Assembly: GCF_030272615.1 (NCBI RefSeq)
Contig: NC_081406.1
Location: 239,496,422 to 239,560,421, forward strand
Reading direction: 5' to 3'
Origin: Cryptomeria japonica
Taxonomy: Eukaryota; Streptophyta; Pinopsida; Cupressales; Cupressaceae
DNA length: 64,000 bases
The translations under genes were made by a program, and so were the position numbers. Shown here one piece after another: positions 12,016 to 20,945 of the stretch (position 1 is its first letter; each line of letters starts with the position of its first letter). The notes beneath the pieces are model-generated. The model saw only the letters and a program-made list of their open reading frames with translations. It was not told the origin of the DNA and did not search any database.

Positions 12016-12468
12016 TTAGTAGAAACTTTCAGTGACGAAGGGGACAAAATCCTCGTTGATATGTTGCTCGGGGGTGGGTGGTTTTGGTTGAGATGTGTTA
12101 TAAGTGATACACTCATTGGGCAAGAATGCCAGATTGATCCTTCCTACGCGATTTATGATTTGATTAAAAGCAGACTTTTGACAGTAGGCTCTTGTTTTTA
12201 AGGGCTCTTTGTCAAATTCGTTGGATTTGTTTTGGATATAACATTTGGCGTGATGAAGGAATACCCGATGAGATTTGAAGAGTTGATGATTGATGTATAA
12301 AAACTTATTTCTCTTGATGAATTTGAGAAAACCAGGTTGTTTTTTCTTCAACATGATGTTACGATAAAGGTTCTTTCTTTTCAAAATATGGGGATTAGTC
12401 ATGCATGAGTGATCAATGGTTTCTTTTGATTGGTTTGGATTCAGTTGATCTTGTTTGGAAAATTTCAA
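12016..12468 (-). other. 150-codon open frame ending one base before the gag ATG
   Basis: This frame begins with ATG at 12468 and ends with TAA at 12016-12018, one base before the chosen gag ATG (12014). It is Lys/Asn-rich with no recognised domain, and overlaps the N-terminal extension of the gag frame. It could be an upstream ORF whose stop allows re-initiation at gag, or chance. Element B has a different frame ending across its gag ATG. No sequence similarity is seen between the two. Confidence 0.3.
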
Positions 12469-12869
12469 GTCTTACTCTATCAAAATGAAGGTTTAGATGC
12501 CCCTTCACGACAAAGCATATCAAATGATATGGATAAAAGCCTCCCGATATGAAGACTTGATTTGACAACCTGAAATTTTTAAACAAGCATTTTTGAGATG
12601 AAATCCGTAAGATGGTAAAGGATTCTATTGATACTTATGATGAGGTTTCCAGATTATGATAAGATAGATATGTTTTACTGTGCGATCAGTTTAGGATTTT
12701 TACAACATTTGTTTTGACACAAATTTAGCTCAAGAAATAGTTTTTAACGATTAGTTTTCGCTACTCCGCTTTGATGAAAAATATTGTTGATAACCAGAGG
12801 CTTCTGACAACGTTTTCAAAATTTTTTAAATTCCTCACTATTTTGCCCCCCGTTTATATGTTTTTGATT

Positions 12870-13241
12870 ACGCACTAAAACAGGGATGAAATGCGCTACA
12901 AAAATTACTCCACGCGCTAAAAGAATGACCACACGTGCTAGGATGCCCCCAGACACGCGCTAAAGAGTTGACTACTCAAAAATTTATTTCTTGCTTTAAA
13001 AAGCTACGCACTAACCTGGGTTTGTGATGTGCTAACTTGTAAACCGAATGCGCTAATGTTTGGTTTCTACGTGCTAAGCTAATGTTTCCACGTGCTAGAC
13101 TGTTTCTATGATGGGCTAAATGTTGTAACACTGTTTTGATTTTGGGGTAAAATGCTACTATTTGGAACAGAAGCGCTAACTGGATGGTTTGATGTGCTAA
13201 CTTAAATACCCTACGCACTAAGGAGTTGTCCTCACGCGCTA
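12870..13241 (-). repeat. Phased 21-bp array, proximal gag leader of element A
   Basis: On the plus strand the unit reads ACGCGCTA or ATGCGCTA, which is TAGCGCGT or TAGCGCAT in the gag sense. Copies start at 12870, 12891, 12912, 12933, 12955, then 13006, 13027, 13048, 13069, 13090, 13111, and 13171, 13192, 13213, 13234. Steps are exactly 21 bp within each run; 13111 to 13171 is 60 bp. Spacers of 13 bp are unrelated to one another. In the gag sense it reads as an open heptad with Leu-Ala-(His/Arg). Confidence 0.93.
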
Positions 13242-14749
13242 ATTTGCCTTTTTTTTTTTTTTTTCTTCAGTTGGTTTTTCTGCAATTTTTGGTTTTGATC
13301 ATGAGTTTTTCAGTTTAGATGGATGATTTTCTGAAGTAATAAATGCAAGCACAGCACAAAAAGTACAATCATTTTGCCTAATCTAACAAAAAGTGTATGT
13401 TCTACGAGGATGTGTTCAAATACCCAATGTTTCAACAGGTTTGGATATGAATAATACACTTCAGAAAGACTCTTTATTCAAAGGTCATAAATAACATCAT
13501 AGCCCACTAGTCTTGATACTCTGTCAGCTCAAACAGTCGTGTCACCCCCTAAAGGGCACCCGTTTTTTTGCCTTTTACCAGAAATTAACTCAAAGTGAAT
13601 TGCTTCACAGTTGAGTAGTTATCTTGGGAGATATATGGTGAGTAATCTTGGGGGCGGATTCTTCCCCACCCTTGCACTATGATGTTATAAATGTTTGGTT
13701 ACTAACTCGGTTCAAAGTTTCTATTTCTATGGCTCATAATTAGGCTTCCTATTCGACCATTAGTGATAAACTCCCTCAGGAGGCTTCCCAACCTTTAGAA
13801 CAAAGGCTTTATGTATCTTGAGGATACCGGGGGAAGGATAATCGCTGCGTGCAACCGTTGAAAAGGACTTTCGTCACTTTTCACTTTTGATTATAGTGGG
13901 TTGGAATACTTGGCATCAAAGTGATTCCCTACTTAGGTCATTCCCTTCACACCGGCCATAAATGGCTTTAAGAGTTGATTTCAACTCCTCGAGAAGGCAG
14001 GCCTGCTAAAGGATGTAAATGCTTTTGAAGGAAAGAAAACTTTTTAAGAGAGGTCTAGTTTTTTGGATCACCCAGTTAAGGGGAGAGCATATACCTTCCT
14101 CTTTCGATTCAAGGCAATCAAAAATTCTTTTTCAACCTTCAATTCAGTGATTTTCTAACCTCTACTAGGAGATATTGCTCCAAGAAAAGCATGTTGTTCC
14201 TTTTAGTTCCTCAAAGCAATGATTATTTAATCTAAGGAAATAACCAAGTCAACAAAGCAAAAGGTTCGATTTGGTCAACAAATAAAAATCGGTAAACAAA
14301 AGGGGAATAACTTCCCTCTTTAATTGTAACAAAGCTTTTGAGATGAGGTTCTTTCCTTTGCACCAAATTGAATATGAATCCTTTTATACACCAAAGGATG
14401 GTGAGGTTCTTTTTATAGCTCTAATTTTGCAAAAAGAAATTTTTTGTTTTGTTCTTTTTAGAGCCCAAAATGAAGGTTTTCTCTTATGAAAGCAAGAAAA
14501 TTTTTGATAGTGGTTCTTTTTATAGCCCAAAAACAAGGTGAGTTCAATTTTAAGAAAAGAAAATCAAATTTTAAACTAACCTAGATAAGTTAGTAAAAAT
14601 CTAATTATCTTAATCCGAAGATGAAGCTCTTATCTGCAATGAAATTGTTAGAGACCTACAAAATAACTAGTTAGATACCTCGGTGGACTTCTACAAGTCT
14701 AACTTTGAACTTTCGGTTACAATAATTGTTTTTCTTATTTCGGTCTGTG

Positions 14750-15044
14750 ATGCGCTACAAAACAAACTGTATGTACTACATAATAGCCATAATGCGCTAA
14801 AAGAAGTCTTCAACGTGCTACACTATTTTCGGGATGCGCTACTTTGTGTGCCGAAAGCGCTGCTTTGTTTTTCTCCTACGTCGAGACCTACAGGAAAAAT
14901 TAGTAATCTTATGTGCTGATAAATGAACTTTACGCGCTAGGTGATGGACCCTACGCGCTGAACAGTGAACCGAATGCGCTAGGCTATTAACCGAATGCGC
15001 TAAACAGTTAACTTAATGCACTAATTTAACTTTCCTGCGTGCCT
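14750..15044 (-). repeat. Phased 21-bp array, distal gag leader of element A next to the PBS
   Basis: The same motif as the proximal array appears at 14750, 14771, 14792, 14813, 14834, 14855, then 14911, 14932, 14953, 14974, 14995 and 15016, with a degenerate copy at 15037. All steps within a run are 21 bp. The array ends about 45 bp from the PBS, so it would lie near the 5' end of the genomic RNA. Confidence 0.93.
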
Positions 15045-15089
15045 GCAAAAGTGGATATATTTCAAGACCGATTAGAGTGGTGGGTTCAG

Positions 15090-15107
15090 GCCCCACGGTG
15101 GACGCCA
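15090..15107 (-). other. Primer-binding site of element A
   Basis: In element sense the sequence is TGGCGTCCACCGTGGGGC, four bases inside the LTR end. A TGG start complementary to a tRNA CCA end, next to an LTR, defines it. It resembles the TGGCG-type sites common in Tat elements. I do not assign the tRNA from sequence alone. Confidence 0.8.
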
Positions 15108-15111
15108 GAAA

Positions 15112-16541
15112 TGTATGTGGGAAAAGCGGGTCGATAGAACTCAATATGTGAAAAACGGAGCTCTATGGAGCTTTGCTCACACACTCACCGGACTTCTTGG
15201 TGCAAGCTATGGAGTAATGAAGTATCACTCAGCTTCTCAAGGTGGGTCCCATGGTTCTCTATCTTACACGGTCCCTCAAACCAATGTTTTTGCTCTCAGA
15301 TCACTGAGAAAAATGGTTTAGGGATGGCAAATGCAAGAACAAGGGATTCTTTTTATTGATTTAATATGAGATGCATCCTAAGCTATGCATGATGCTACAA
15401 ATGCAATAAACTAACTATAAGATGACAAGGTTAGTAGCAATACTATCCTAACATACTATATTAGTTAATGATTTAAGCTAATGATAATAGAAATACTCTA
15501 AAATGCATATTAGATTAATTTCTATTTTAAAGAGAGGCTAAATGATGAGCATATATGAAATGAAAGCTTGAATGTATTTGAGCATAAGTGTGATACTACA
15601 AACTTGGATGATCAAAATGGAGGAATGAGAGCTCTATTTATAGCAAAAATAGGGCAATGGATAGTCAGGATTGAAAGAGTTGATCAAGGGTTGAGTTTGA
15701 AAGTTGGGAATCCATGTTTGCAATTTGCACCAATGAAATGATGACAATTGTCAACATAGGGTTGGGTTGAGAGAAGGGGTTGGAGGCATTAAATGCCTGA
15801 GAAGACCTTATGGTTATCTAGAGGGTAAGGGTCAAGCTTAAGTTAAGATTACCCATTGGATTAAGAGTTAATCCAATGATAAACTCTTGTGCAAATGATT
15901 AAGGGATAACCATAGTCAAAGCAATGAATGCTTGATGAGACCCTTGGGTTACATGGAGGTTGAGTTTAGAGAAAGTCTCTAATCATGCTAGAGGGTTGAG
16001 TTAACCATTAATGGTTTGGGAGACTTTGGAAAATTAAGTGGTTGAAGACTTGAAGCCATTAATGGTTATCAAAGACTTTAAGGGTTTGAGAAGTGACTTC
16101 CCTTTGCTTAGGGATGTGACAAAGTTTAGGAGATGGGTTAGGTTAATTTAGAAGTGATTAGAAGGGTCTAGAAGAAATTAGGAAGGGGTTTAGGAAGCAA
16201 GTGGGAGATGTAGGAAAATGCAAGTGGATGGAGGGATAATAGGATTTAATTGAAATAAAGTTAATTTAATTCAATTTGGTTGTAATTTGGGGAAATTAAA
16301 TAAATTAGATTTATTCAATTTAGGATAACTATTTAATTAAATTTGAATTTAATTAAAAGTGGATAGAAGGGATTTTAATTGAATAAAATGATTTATTCAT
16401 TAAATGGGTATAGTGAATTTAATTGAGTAATTTACTTAATTAAATAGAGGAATGCAGGTAATTTAATTAAATTGGATTTAATTAAATAGAGAAATGAACA
16501 TAAAATATTCATTTAGGAATATGGTCATTTTTATATGTCTA
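15112..16541 (-). repeat. 5' LTR of element A
   Basis: It begins (plus orientation) TGTATGTGGG next to the PBS, as the element B LTR begins TGTATGTGGT. It ends near TGTCTATA at about 16536-16543, comparable with the B end TGTCTACA. In element sense a TATAAATAG promoter box lies at 15633-15641, placing about 500 bp of R-U5 before the PBS. The distal U3 part is very AT-rich with TTAATTAAAT runs, as in B. The exact outer end is uncertain because a copia LTR inserted beside it. Confidence 0.75.
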
Positions 16542-16566
16542 TAGATATGATAAAAGAATAAGTATT

Positions 16567-17939
16567 TGGTAGATTACTGAGAGGGGGGATGAATCAGTAA
16601 ATAGAAAAACTGATCCAAACTTTCCCAATCTCAATTTGAATTACTCAAAGTGAACTTATCAATGAAATACCGTTGTCAAGATAAAAACTCATAAGATAAA
16701 ACGGTTGACTATTATAGCAAATTAACAGTAAAAAACATCAAACTTATAAACATCCAAATGCTTTATCATACTTCATTTCTCAATGCTTTTGTTTACCATG
16801 ACTTGTCAGAATAGTTAAATAGTTAATCAAATCAACCATAAATTCATAACCACAAAACATTCACCACATGAAACTAATATTTTTGACGTGGAAACCCAAA
16901 TGGGAAAAAACAAGATGAGATGAGACTCACAAGATAACTATCTAAACTCTTCTAAAGTTCTCCCTATTAGGAGGCAAGCTTGTTAAAGCTTTACAAAAGT
17001 CTTGTTAAGAACGGATCCTATTAAGAACCACCCAGTTAAGGGATTGACTACAAATGCCTTGTTAGAAGCAATACCCTATTAGGAGTAACCTCGATAGAGA
17101 ATTTGAAAATACAAGCTAATGGATCACCTTGTTAGAGGTTACCTAGTTAGGGGATTTCAGTTCTGCTGTAATTGTTAGAAAACAATAGGAGTTTGGTTGA
17201 TTTGTCCGAATAGCACTACACTTGCTTGATCATATCCTTGTTATGCTCCTATATACCTTTACTCAAATTGCAGACACATCATCCAGTTTGGTAACCACAC
17301 ACTCAACTGATCTCTACGAACACCTTAAACAAGACAACTTCATCGACCTTATAAACAAATCAATTAGGTTGGAAACACAACATAAGTCAAAATCTCATAG
17401 AGATTACAAACAAGTTGGTTCAAATATAACCGTTGGACTACATAGAAATCTCTACACATTAATCAAGAAATACTCAACCACTCTTGATCACCTCTTTGAT
17501 CTCTATAACTCATGACGTGTTTTGCATTAAATGCAATATACTTTTCTTATTCCCTAGACAAAAAATAGTTACAACAATGTGCCAAAAAATACTTTGAAAT
17601 TGTCTTCATACAATGACCATACTTGTCACCATCATTACTGCTCATCATCAGATCATGAACCAACATAACCAATTCAAAAACCTTAATTGGTTAGGGTTTA
17701 ATAAAAACAACAGGTAGAGTTTACCAGTTACATCAAATAGATAGGGTTCAACCTTTTACCGGTTACCGATTCAACTTGCAAACTTACATACCGATTTATA
17801 ATTTCCTTCACTAAGCTCATCCTACCGGTTAGAAGACAATATCAACAATATCAACAATAATAGGAATATGATTACTAGTTAGTTGACATCAATGAAAATA
17901 TAACATATCATTAATGCAATCTTCATGTAAATGCCAACA
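16567..17939 (-). repeat. Copia-type LTR (probably solo), minus orientation
   Basis: In the minus sense it starts TGTTGGCATT and ends CACCCC-like CCCCCCTCTCAGTAATCTACCA, the start and end pattern shared with the LTRs of elements C and D. It contains the usual TTCCCATTTGGGTTTCCACGT-like block (about 16890-16905). No PBS or polypurine tract flanks it, so a solo LTR is likely. TSDs are imperfect: GTATT on the left against GTCTA on the right. A perfect GTCTA also occurs at 16537, which would put the left edge at 16542 without a TG/CA end. Confidence 0.7.
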
Positions 17940-17944
17940 GTCTA

Positions 17945-18549
17945 TACCTATCTATATGAATTTGTCTCCTTGCAAATGGATTCCTTCCTTGAGGTGGAGC
18001 AACATGGGCATTTAGATTAAGGTTATTTTGCAATGCATTTCCTACATTAGGGAATTGAACCAGGAACTGAGGAACTACTGGTGGTAGGAATAGAACCATT
18101 GGTATATTAGCATTATTTGAAGAAATATCATATGAACCCCCATGTAGTTTGATGCTGAAGAGTTTTTTAGCATTTCAATATTTTAAAAGGAATTTCTAGT
18201 GATTTTTGGATACTTTGCTAAGTTCGCATTTTGAACAAAGTATTTATCAACTTTTTAGGGTTCTATGCATTTAAGACTCTTAAGTAATTTGAAAATAGAA
18301 TATATCAAATTTCAGGCTTATTTTGATCACTTTCAATTTGATAACTTGAGAGCTCCCCTGCGAAGAAGTGTTAGTGTGCATATTGTGTTAAAAGAAGAAA
18401 ACCCTAGTTGCAGACATGATGTTGATTCTGGCTATCGTCAATAATGATCTCAATCCATGACCAACATTGAAGCCAAATCCATTTGTTGTAGTTGTAAAAG
18501 ATAAGGAAGGCATGCTCTCTAGTGTATCAATTCACTTCTTATACATAGA
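17945..18549. other. Unassigned sequence between the copia LTR and the ORF-X remnant
   Basis: On the minus strand about 17950-18110 reads as an open Pro/Asn-rich peptide (including PPVVPQFLVQFPNVGNAL and APPQGRNPFARRQIHIDR) of about 55 residues without a stop. It resembles low-complexity parts of retroelement Gag, but I cannot assign it. From 18110 to 18549 I see AT-rich sequence with no clear feature. Confidence 0.35.
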
Positions 18550-19116
18550 GGATGATCAAGCCTATATTTATGCAAACATTGGGGAAGTGAGGCATGCAAA
18601 CATCAATGACCTCTAGGAGAATATGTCTGAAAGTGATGGAACTACTCTCAAAAGTGAGTACAAGAATATCACTAAGTTAGGGTTAGGGATTTGGTAGGTT
18701 TTTTTTCTTTTCTTATGATCTCGACTATAGAAATTTTATTTTGAGCAAAATTCATGGAGACACTATTTATCTAGATAAACCCTACCAAATTATGAAGAAT
18801 GAAATTAGCGCATTAACTGACCTTTGTGAAAAGGGCACCATTCCTACAAAGAGTATGTGAAAAATGTAATGTTGTCTAAGTTGATAGGAGCCAAATAAGA
18901 TGGGAGGGCCATGGTAGTTGAGGATATTATTGATCTTGGAGTTAAAAATGCTACCAAGGTGCTTGCATACAAAATCAACCTTTAGAATTCTGAAGGCATC
19001 GTGATTGTGATCACCCTTCGTACCACTTACCAGATCACTGTCTATACTCATTTAAGTTTGGTCATTTGATTATTTGTCTTACATTCATGTATCTAAATGA
19101 GCTTCTTGGAAGGGAC
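18550..19116 (+). pseudogene. ORF-X remnant, 5' part, of the copia-like host split by element B
   Basis: Translated in pieces with frame changes and stops, this matches the element D ORF-X protein. SEYKNITKLGLG corresponds to PEYSILEKMKLH, KIHGDTIYLDK (about 18749-18781) to RVHGDKMYLEQ, and KFGHLIICLTFMYL just before the insertion to RFGQLLVGLFFYF. It is interrupted at GGGAC by element B and continues at 32162. There is no intact protein. Confidence 0.65.
19112..19116. repeat. Target-site duplication (GGGAC), left of element B
   Basis: GGGAC immediately precedes the left LTR and recurs at 32157-32161 after the right LTR. The flanking sequence rejoins across it into one decayed reading of ORF-X, so the insertion is clean. 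Confidence 0.93.
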
Positions 19117-19758
19117 TGTATATGGTGAAAATGGATAACAATAATAACAATATTGAAAGGTTAAATGAATTCAACCACCAAACCCTAGCCTAACAATCAA
19201 CAAAGATCCACCATAACATATGAAGATTACCTAAGACAATGCAAATCACATGAAATCACAAAGATTATACCATCACATGTCCAATAGGGTTTTGATCTCC
19301 ATTCTTCCTATCTCCATTGATCTTGCTTGATATATTTGCTCTTAGATTTTATATGCACAATAGCTCAACAAAGAACGGAATGTGGTTGCAAGTAGAATCG
19401 TAGTGTAGTCAAGTCCTCCAAATTGTCGATTAGCATGAGTGATTAGAATGATTCATTAGGGTTTGATAATGAAGGAGGCATCTCCTTAAATAGAAGACAC
19501 AATAAGAAATGGAGGGATAAGATTGAGAGGTGTAAAAAAAGGAGGTCGGCTAGGATTAGAGGGTAGGTAAAAGAAATAGTAAAATAATGAAAGAGGTAGG
19601 TAGTGTAGGAATTAAGAGATGAATGACATGTGTCATGTGTAGAAAAGATTAATGAATTAATTAAATAAATAAAGATTTATTTAATTAATAGAAGAGGTGG
19701 GATAATTAAATAAATAAAATATTTATTTAATTAGACTGGACAATTTTGGGTGTCTACA
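19117..19758 (-). repeat. 3' LTR of element B
   Basis: The 642-bp LTR runs from TGTATATGG to GTGTCTACA. It matches the right LTR except for about six substitutions and lacks a segment of about 154 bp in the AT-rich end. A CTTAAATA at 19485-19492 (TATTTAAG in element sense) is a possible TATA box. Confidence 0.93.
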
Positions 19759-20004
19759 TTTTGCCCCTCTTTGAGACAATGCGGCTTGTCGCGTTGTTTC
19801 AAAGAAGATAAGATGAACTGATACAGAGTTGCCCCAGTATGGGAATGATATGCCCCCTCGAGAGATTGGATGAAAATGTCTGAAAAGATCGCAGACAATC
19901 TCTCAATAAGAAAGAAAGGCTAGAATGGATTGACCAGATAAAGTGACAAAGTCATAGGATAATGAAGACTGACTCGGAAAATGAAGGCCAAGGATAGGAT
20001 AGGC

Positions 20005-20010
20005 TATAAG
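20005..20010 (+). promoter_or_regulatory. Possible TATA box of the element B PMD gene
   Basis: TATAAG is 93 bp upstream of the PMD start at 20103, comparable with the better TATAAAAG at 107-114 in element A. The match is weak. Confidence 0.35.
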
Positions 20011-20304
20011 ATAGACCACGAGAAAAAGACATCCTCATTGTCATCTACACCTTCACGAGATCAAAGTGTAGAGCGAGAAAAGAGCAGTAGCAGTCAGCAG
20101 CGATGGCTTTCGTACACAGATTCGACTGCGTTCACCGATTTCAGAGGCCAGCAGAGGCAGGAGAGCCAATAAGTACCACCAAACCTCCTCGTAATTTGTC
20201 GCATTTGCTTTTGTCATTAATGCATGCCGAATAGAGCAATAAATGCGCTTAGAAGTAGGGTACAAAAAATGCCAAAAACTGGGAAACTGCGTCTGCGTTG
20301 GTGT

Positions 20305-20535
20305 CAGGCGCGTCTGTGTCCGACAGGCGCGTTTGTGTCGGTGCCAGGCACGTCTATGTCTGGAACCACGTTTGTGTCAAATGCGGGTGCGTCTATGTCC
20401 TTCAGGGGCATTTATGTTGCAAAGTCGCGTTTGTGAACAATATAGGCACATTTATGTCAAACAGGCGCGTCTGTGTTGTTTAGGCGCACTTGTGCAGTCT
20501 ATAGGCGCGTTTGTGAGTTAGAAACGCATTTATGT
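20305..20535 (+). repeat. Phased GCGCGTYTGTG array in the element B PMD intron
   Basis: The core CGTTTGTG or its variants (CGTCTGTG, CATTTATG, CACTTGTG) starts at 20311, 20330, 20351, 20369, 20390, 20409, 20428, 20449, 20468, 20487, 20508 and 20527. It is usually preceded by AGGCG. Steps are 18-21 bp and every third copy is 58-60 bp apart, the same super-period as in element A, with a different motif. Confidence 0.9.
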
Positions 20536-20664
20536 CTGAAAAATACAAGGTTTTGTCTTCTAGGTCAAATCGGCAGTTCTGTGATGAACATACGCTGTCG
20601 ATTGGATAAGCTGCTGAGAGGATACACTCAAGCAGGTCCTCTAGGAAGACTAGGATAGATCAAG

Positions 20665-20945
20665 GCACTTTGTGATGAATAGGGAGCACCAAGATAGAGT
20701 ACTTTGTGATGAACAGGGAGTACCCAAAGTATGAGTAGCACTTTGTGATGAACAGGGAGTGCAAAATGTGAGTAACACTTTGTGATGAACAGGGAGTGTC
20801 ACACACGTAGTACTTTGTGATGAACAGGGAGTACTACTAGGATAGAAGCAACACTTTGTGATGAACAGTGAGTGTCACTAAGATAGATAACCATATGCAT
20901 TTAGATAAAAGGTAGCATTTTGTGATGAATAGTGAATGCCACAAT
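20665..20945 (+). repeat. Hairpin array: seven units around TTTGTGATGAACAGGGA with covarying ends
   Basis: Units start at about 20666, 20700, 20739, 20776, 20811, 20852 and 20916. The constant core TTGTGATGAACAGGG is flanked by variable bases that pair: GTACT/AGTAC (20699), GCACT/AGTGC (20738), ACACT/AGTGT (20775 and 20851), GTAGTACT/AGTACTAC (20808) and GCATT/AATGC (20915). Only the first unit pairs poorly. The array lies in the PMD intron just before exon 2. Confidence 0.88.

Larger units (their letters stand above)
12469..15089 (-). other. Gag leader of element A
   Basis: About 2.6 kb lies between the PBS and the gag region. It contains two phased GCGC arrays (described separately), a T run at 13249-13264, and between 13300 and 14700 AT-rich sequence with recurring GGTTCTTTTTATAGCCC-like segments (about 14405, 14510). 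No convincing coding sequence is seen, apart from an open heptad frame across the arrays. Long, repeat-bearing leaders are common in Tat/Ogre elements. Confidence 0.6.
1..16541 (-). mobile_element. Element A: Ty3/gypsy Tat-type retrotransposon with antisense PMD gene, 3' LTR outside window
   Basis: Reading the minus strand, the order is 5' LTR (15112-16541), primer-binding site, about 3 kb leader, gag, CCHC and protease, G-patch, RT, RNase H, second RNase H and integrase, then an opposite-strand PMD gene. The second RNase H between RT and integrase and the G-patch segment are hallmarks of the Tat lineage. Pol is broken by many stop codons and changes frame about twice, so the copy is dead. 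The matching 3' LTR and its target-site duplication must lie left of position 1, so the total length is unknown but exceeds 16.5 kb. The right boundary is by eye, from a TGTCTATA end that resembles the TGTCTACA end of element B. Confidence 0.88.

Noticed and set aside
12976-13218. 80-codon minus-strand ORF as a real gene
   Set aside because: It lies wholly inside the 21-bp array and is open because the period is a multiple of three; kept only as an observation.
17222-17515. 97-codon plus-strand ORF
   Set aside because: It lies in a minus-orientation copia LTR, with no domain and no conservation of the frame in related LTRs.
20224-20521. Cys/Arg/Val-rich ORFs as a metallothionein-like gene
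   Set aside because: They arise from the GCGCGTYTGTG array in the PMD intron; all three frames are open for the same reason.
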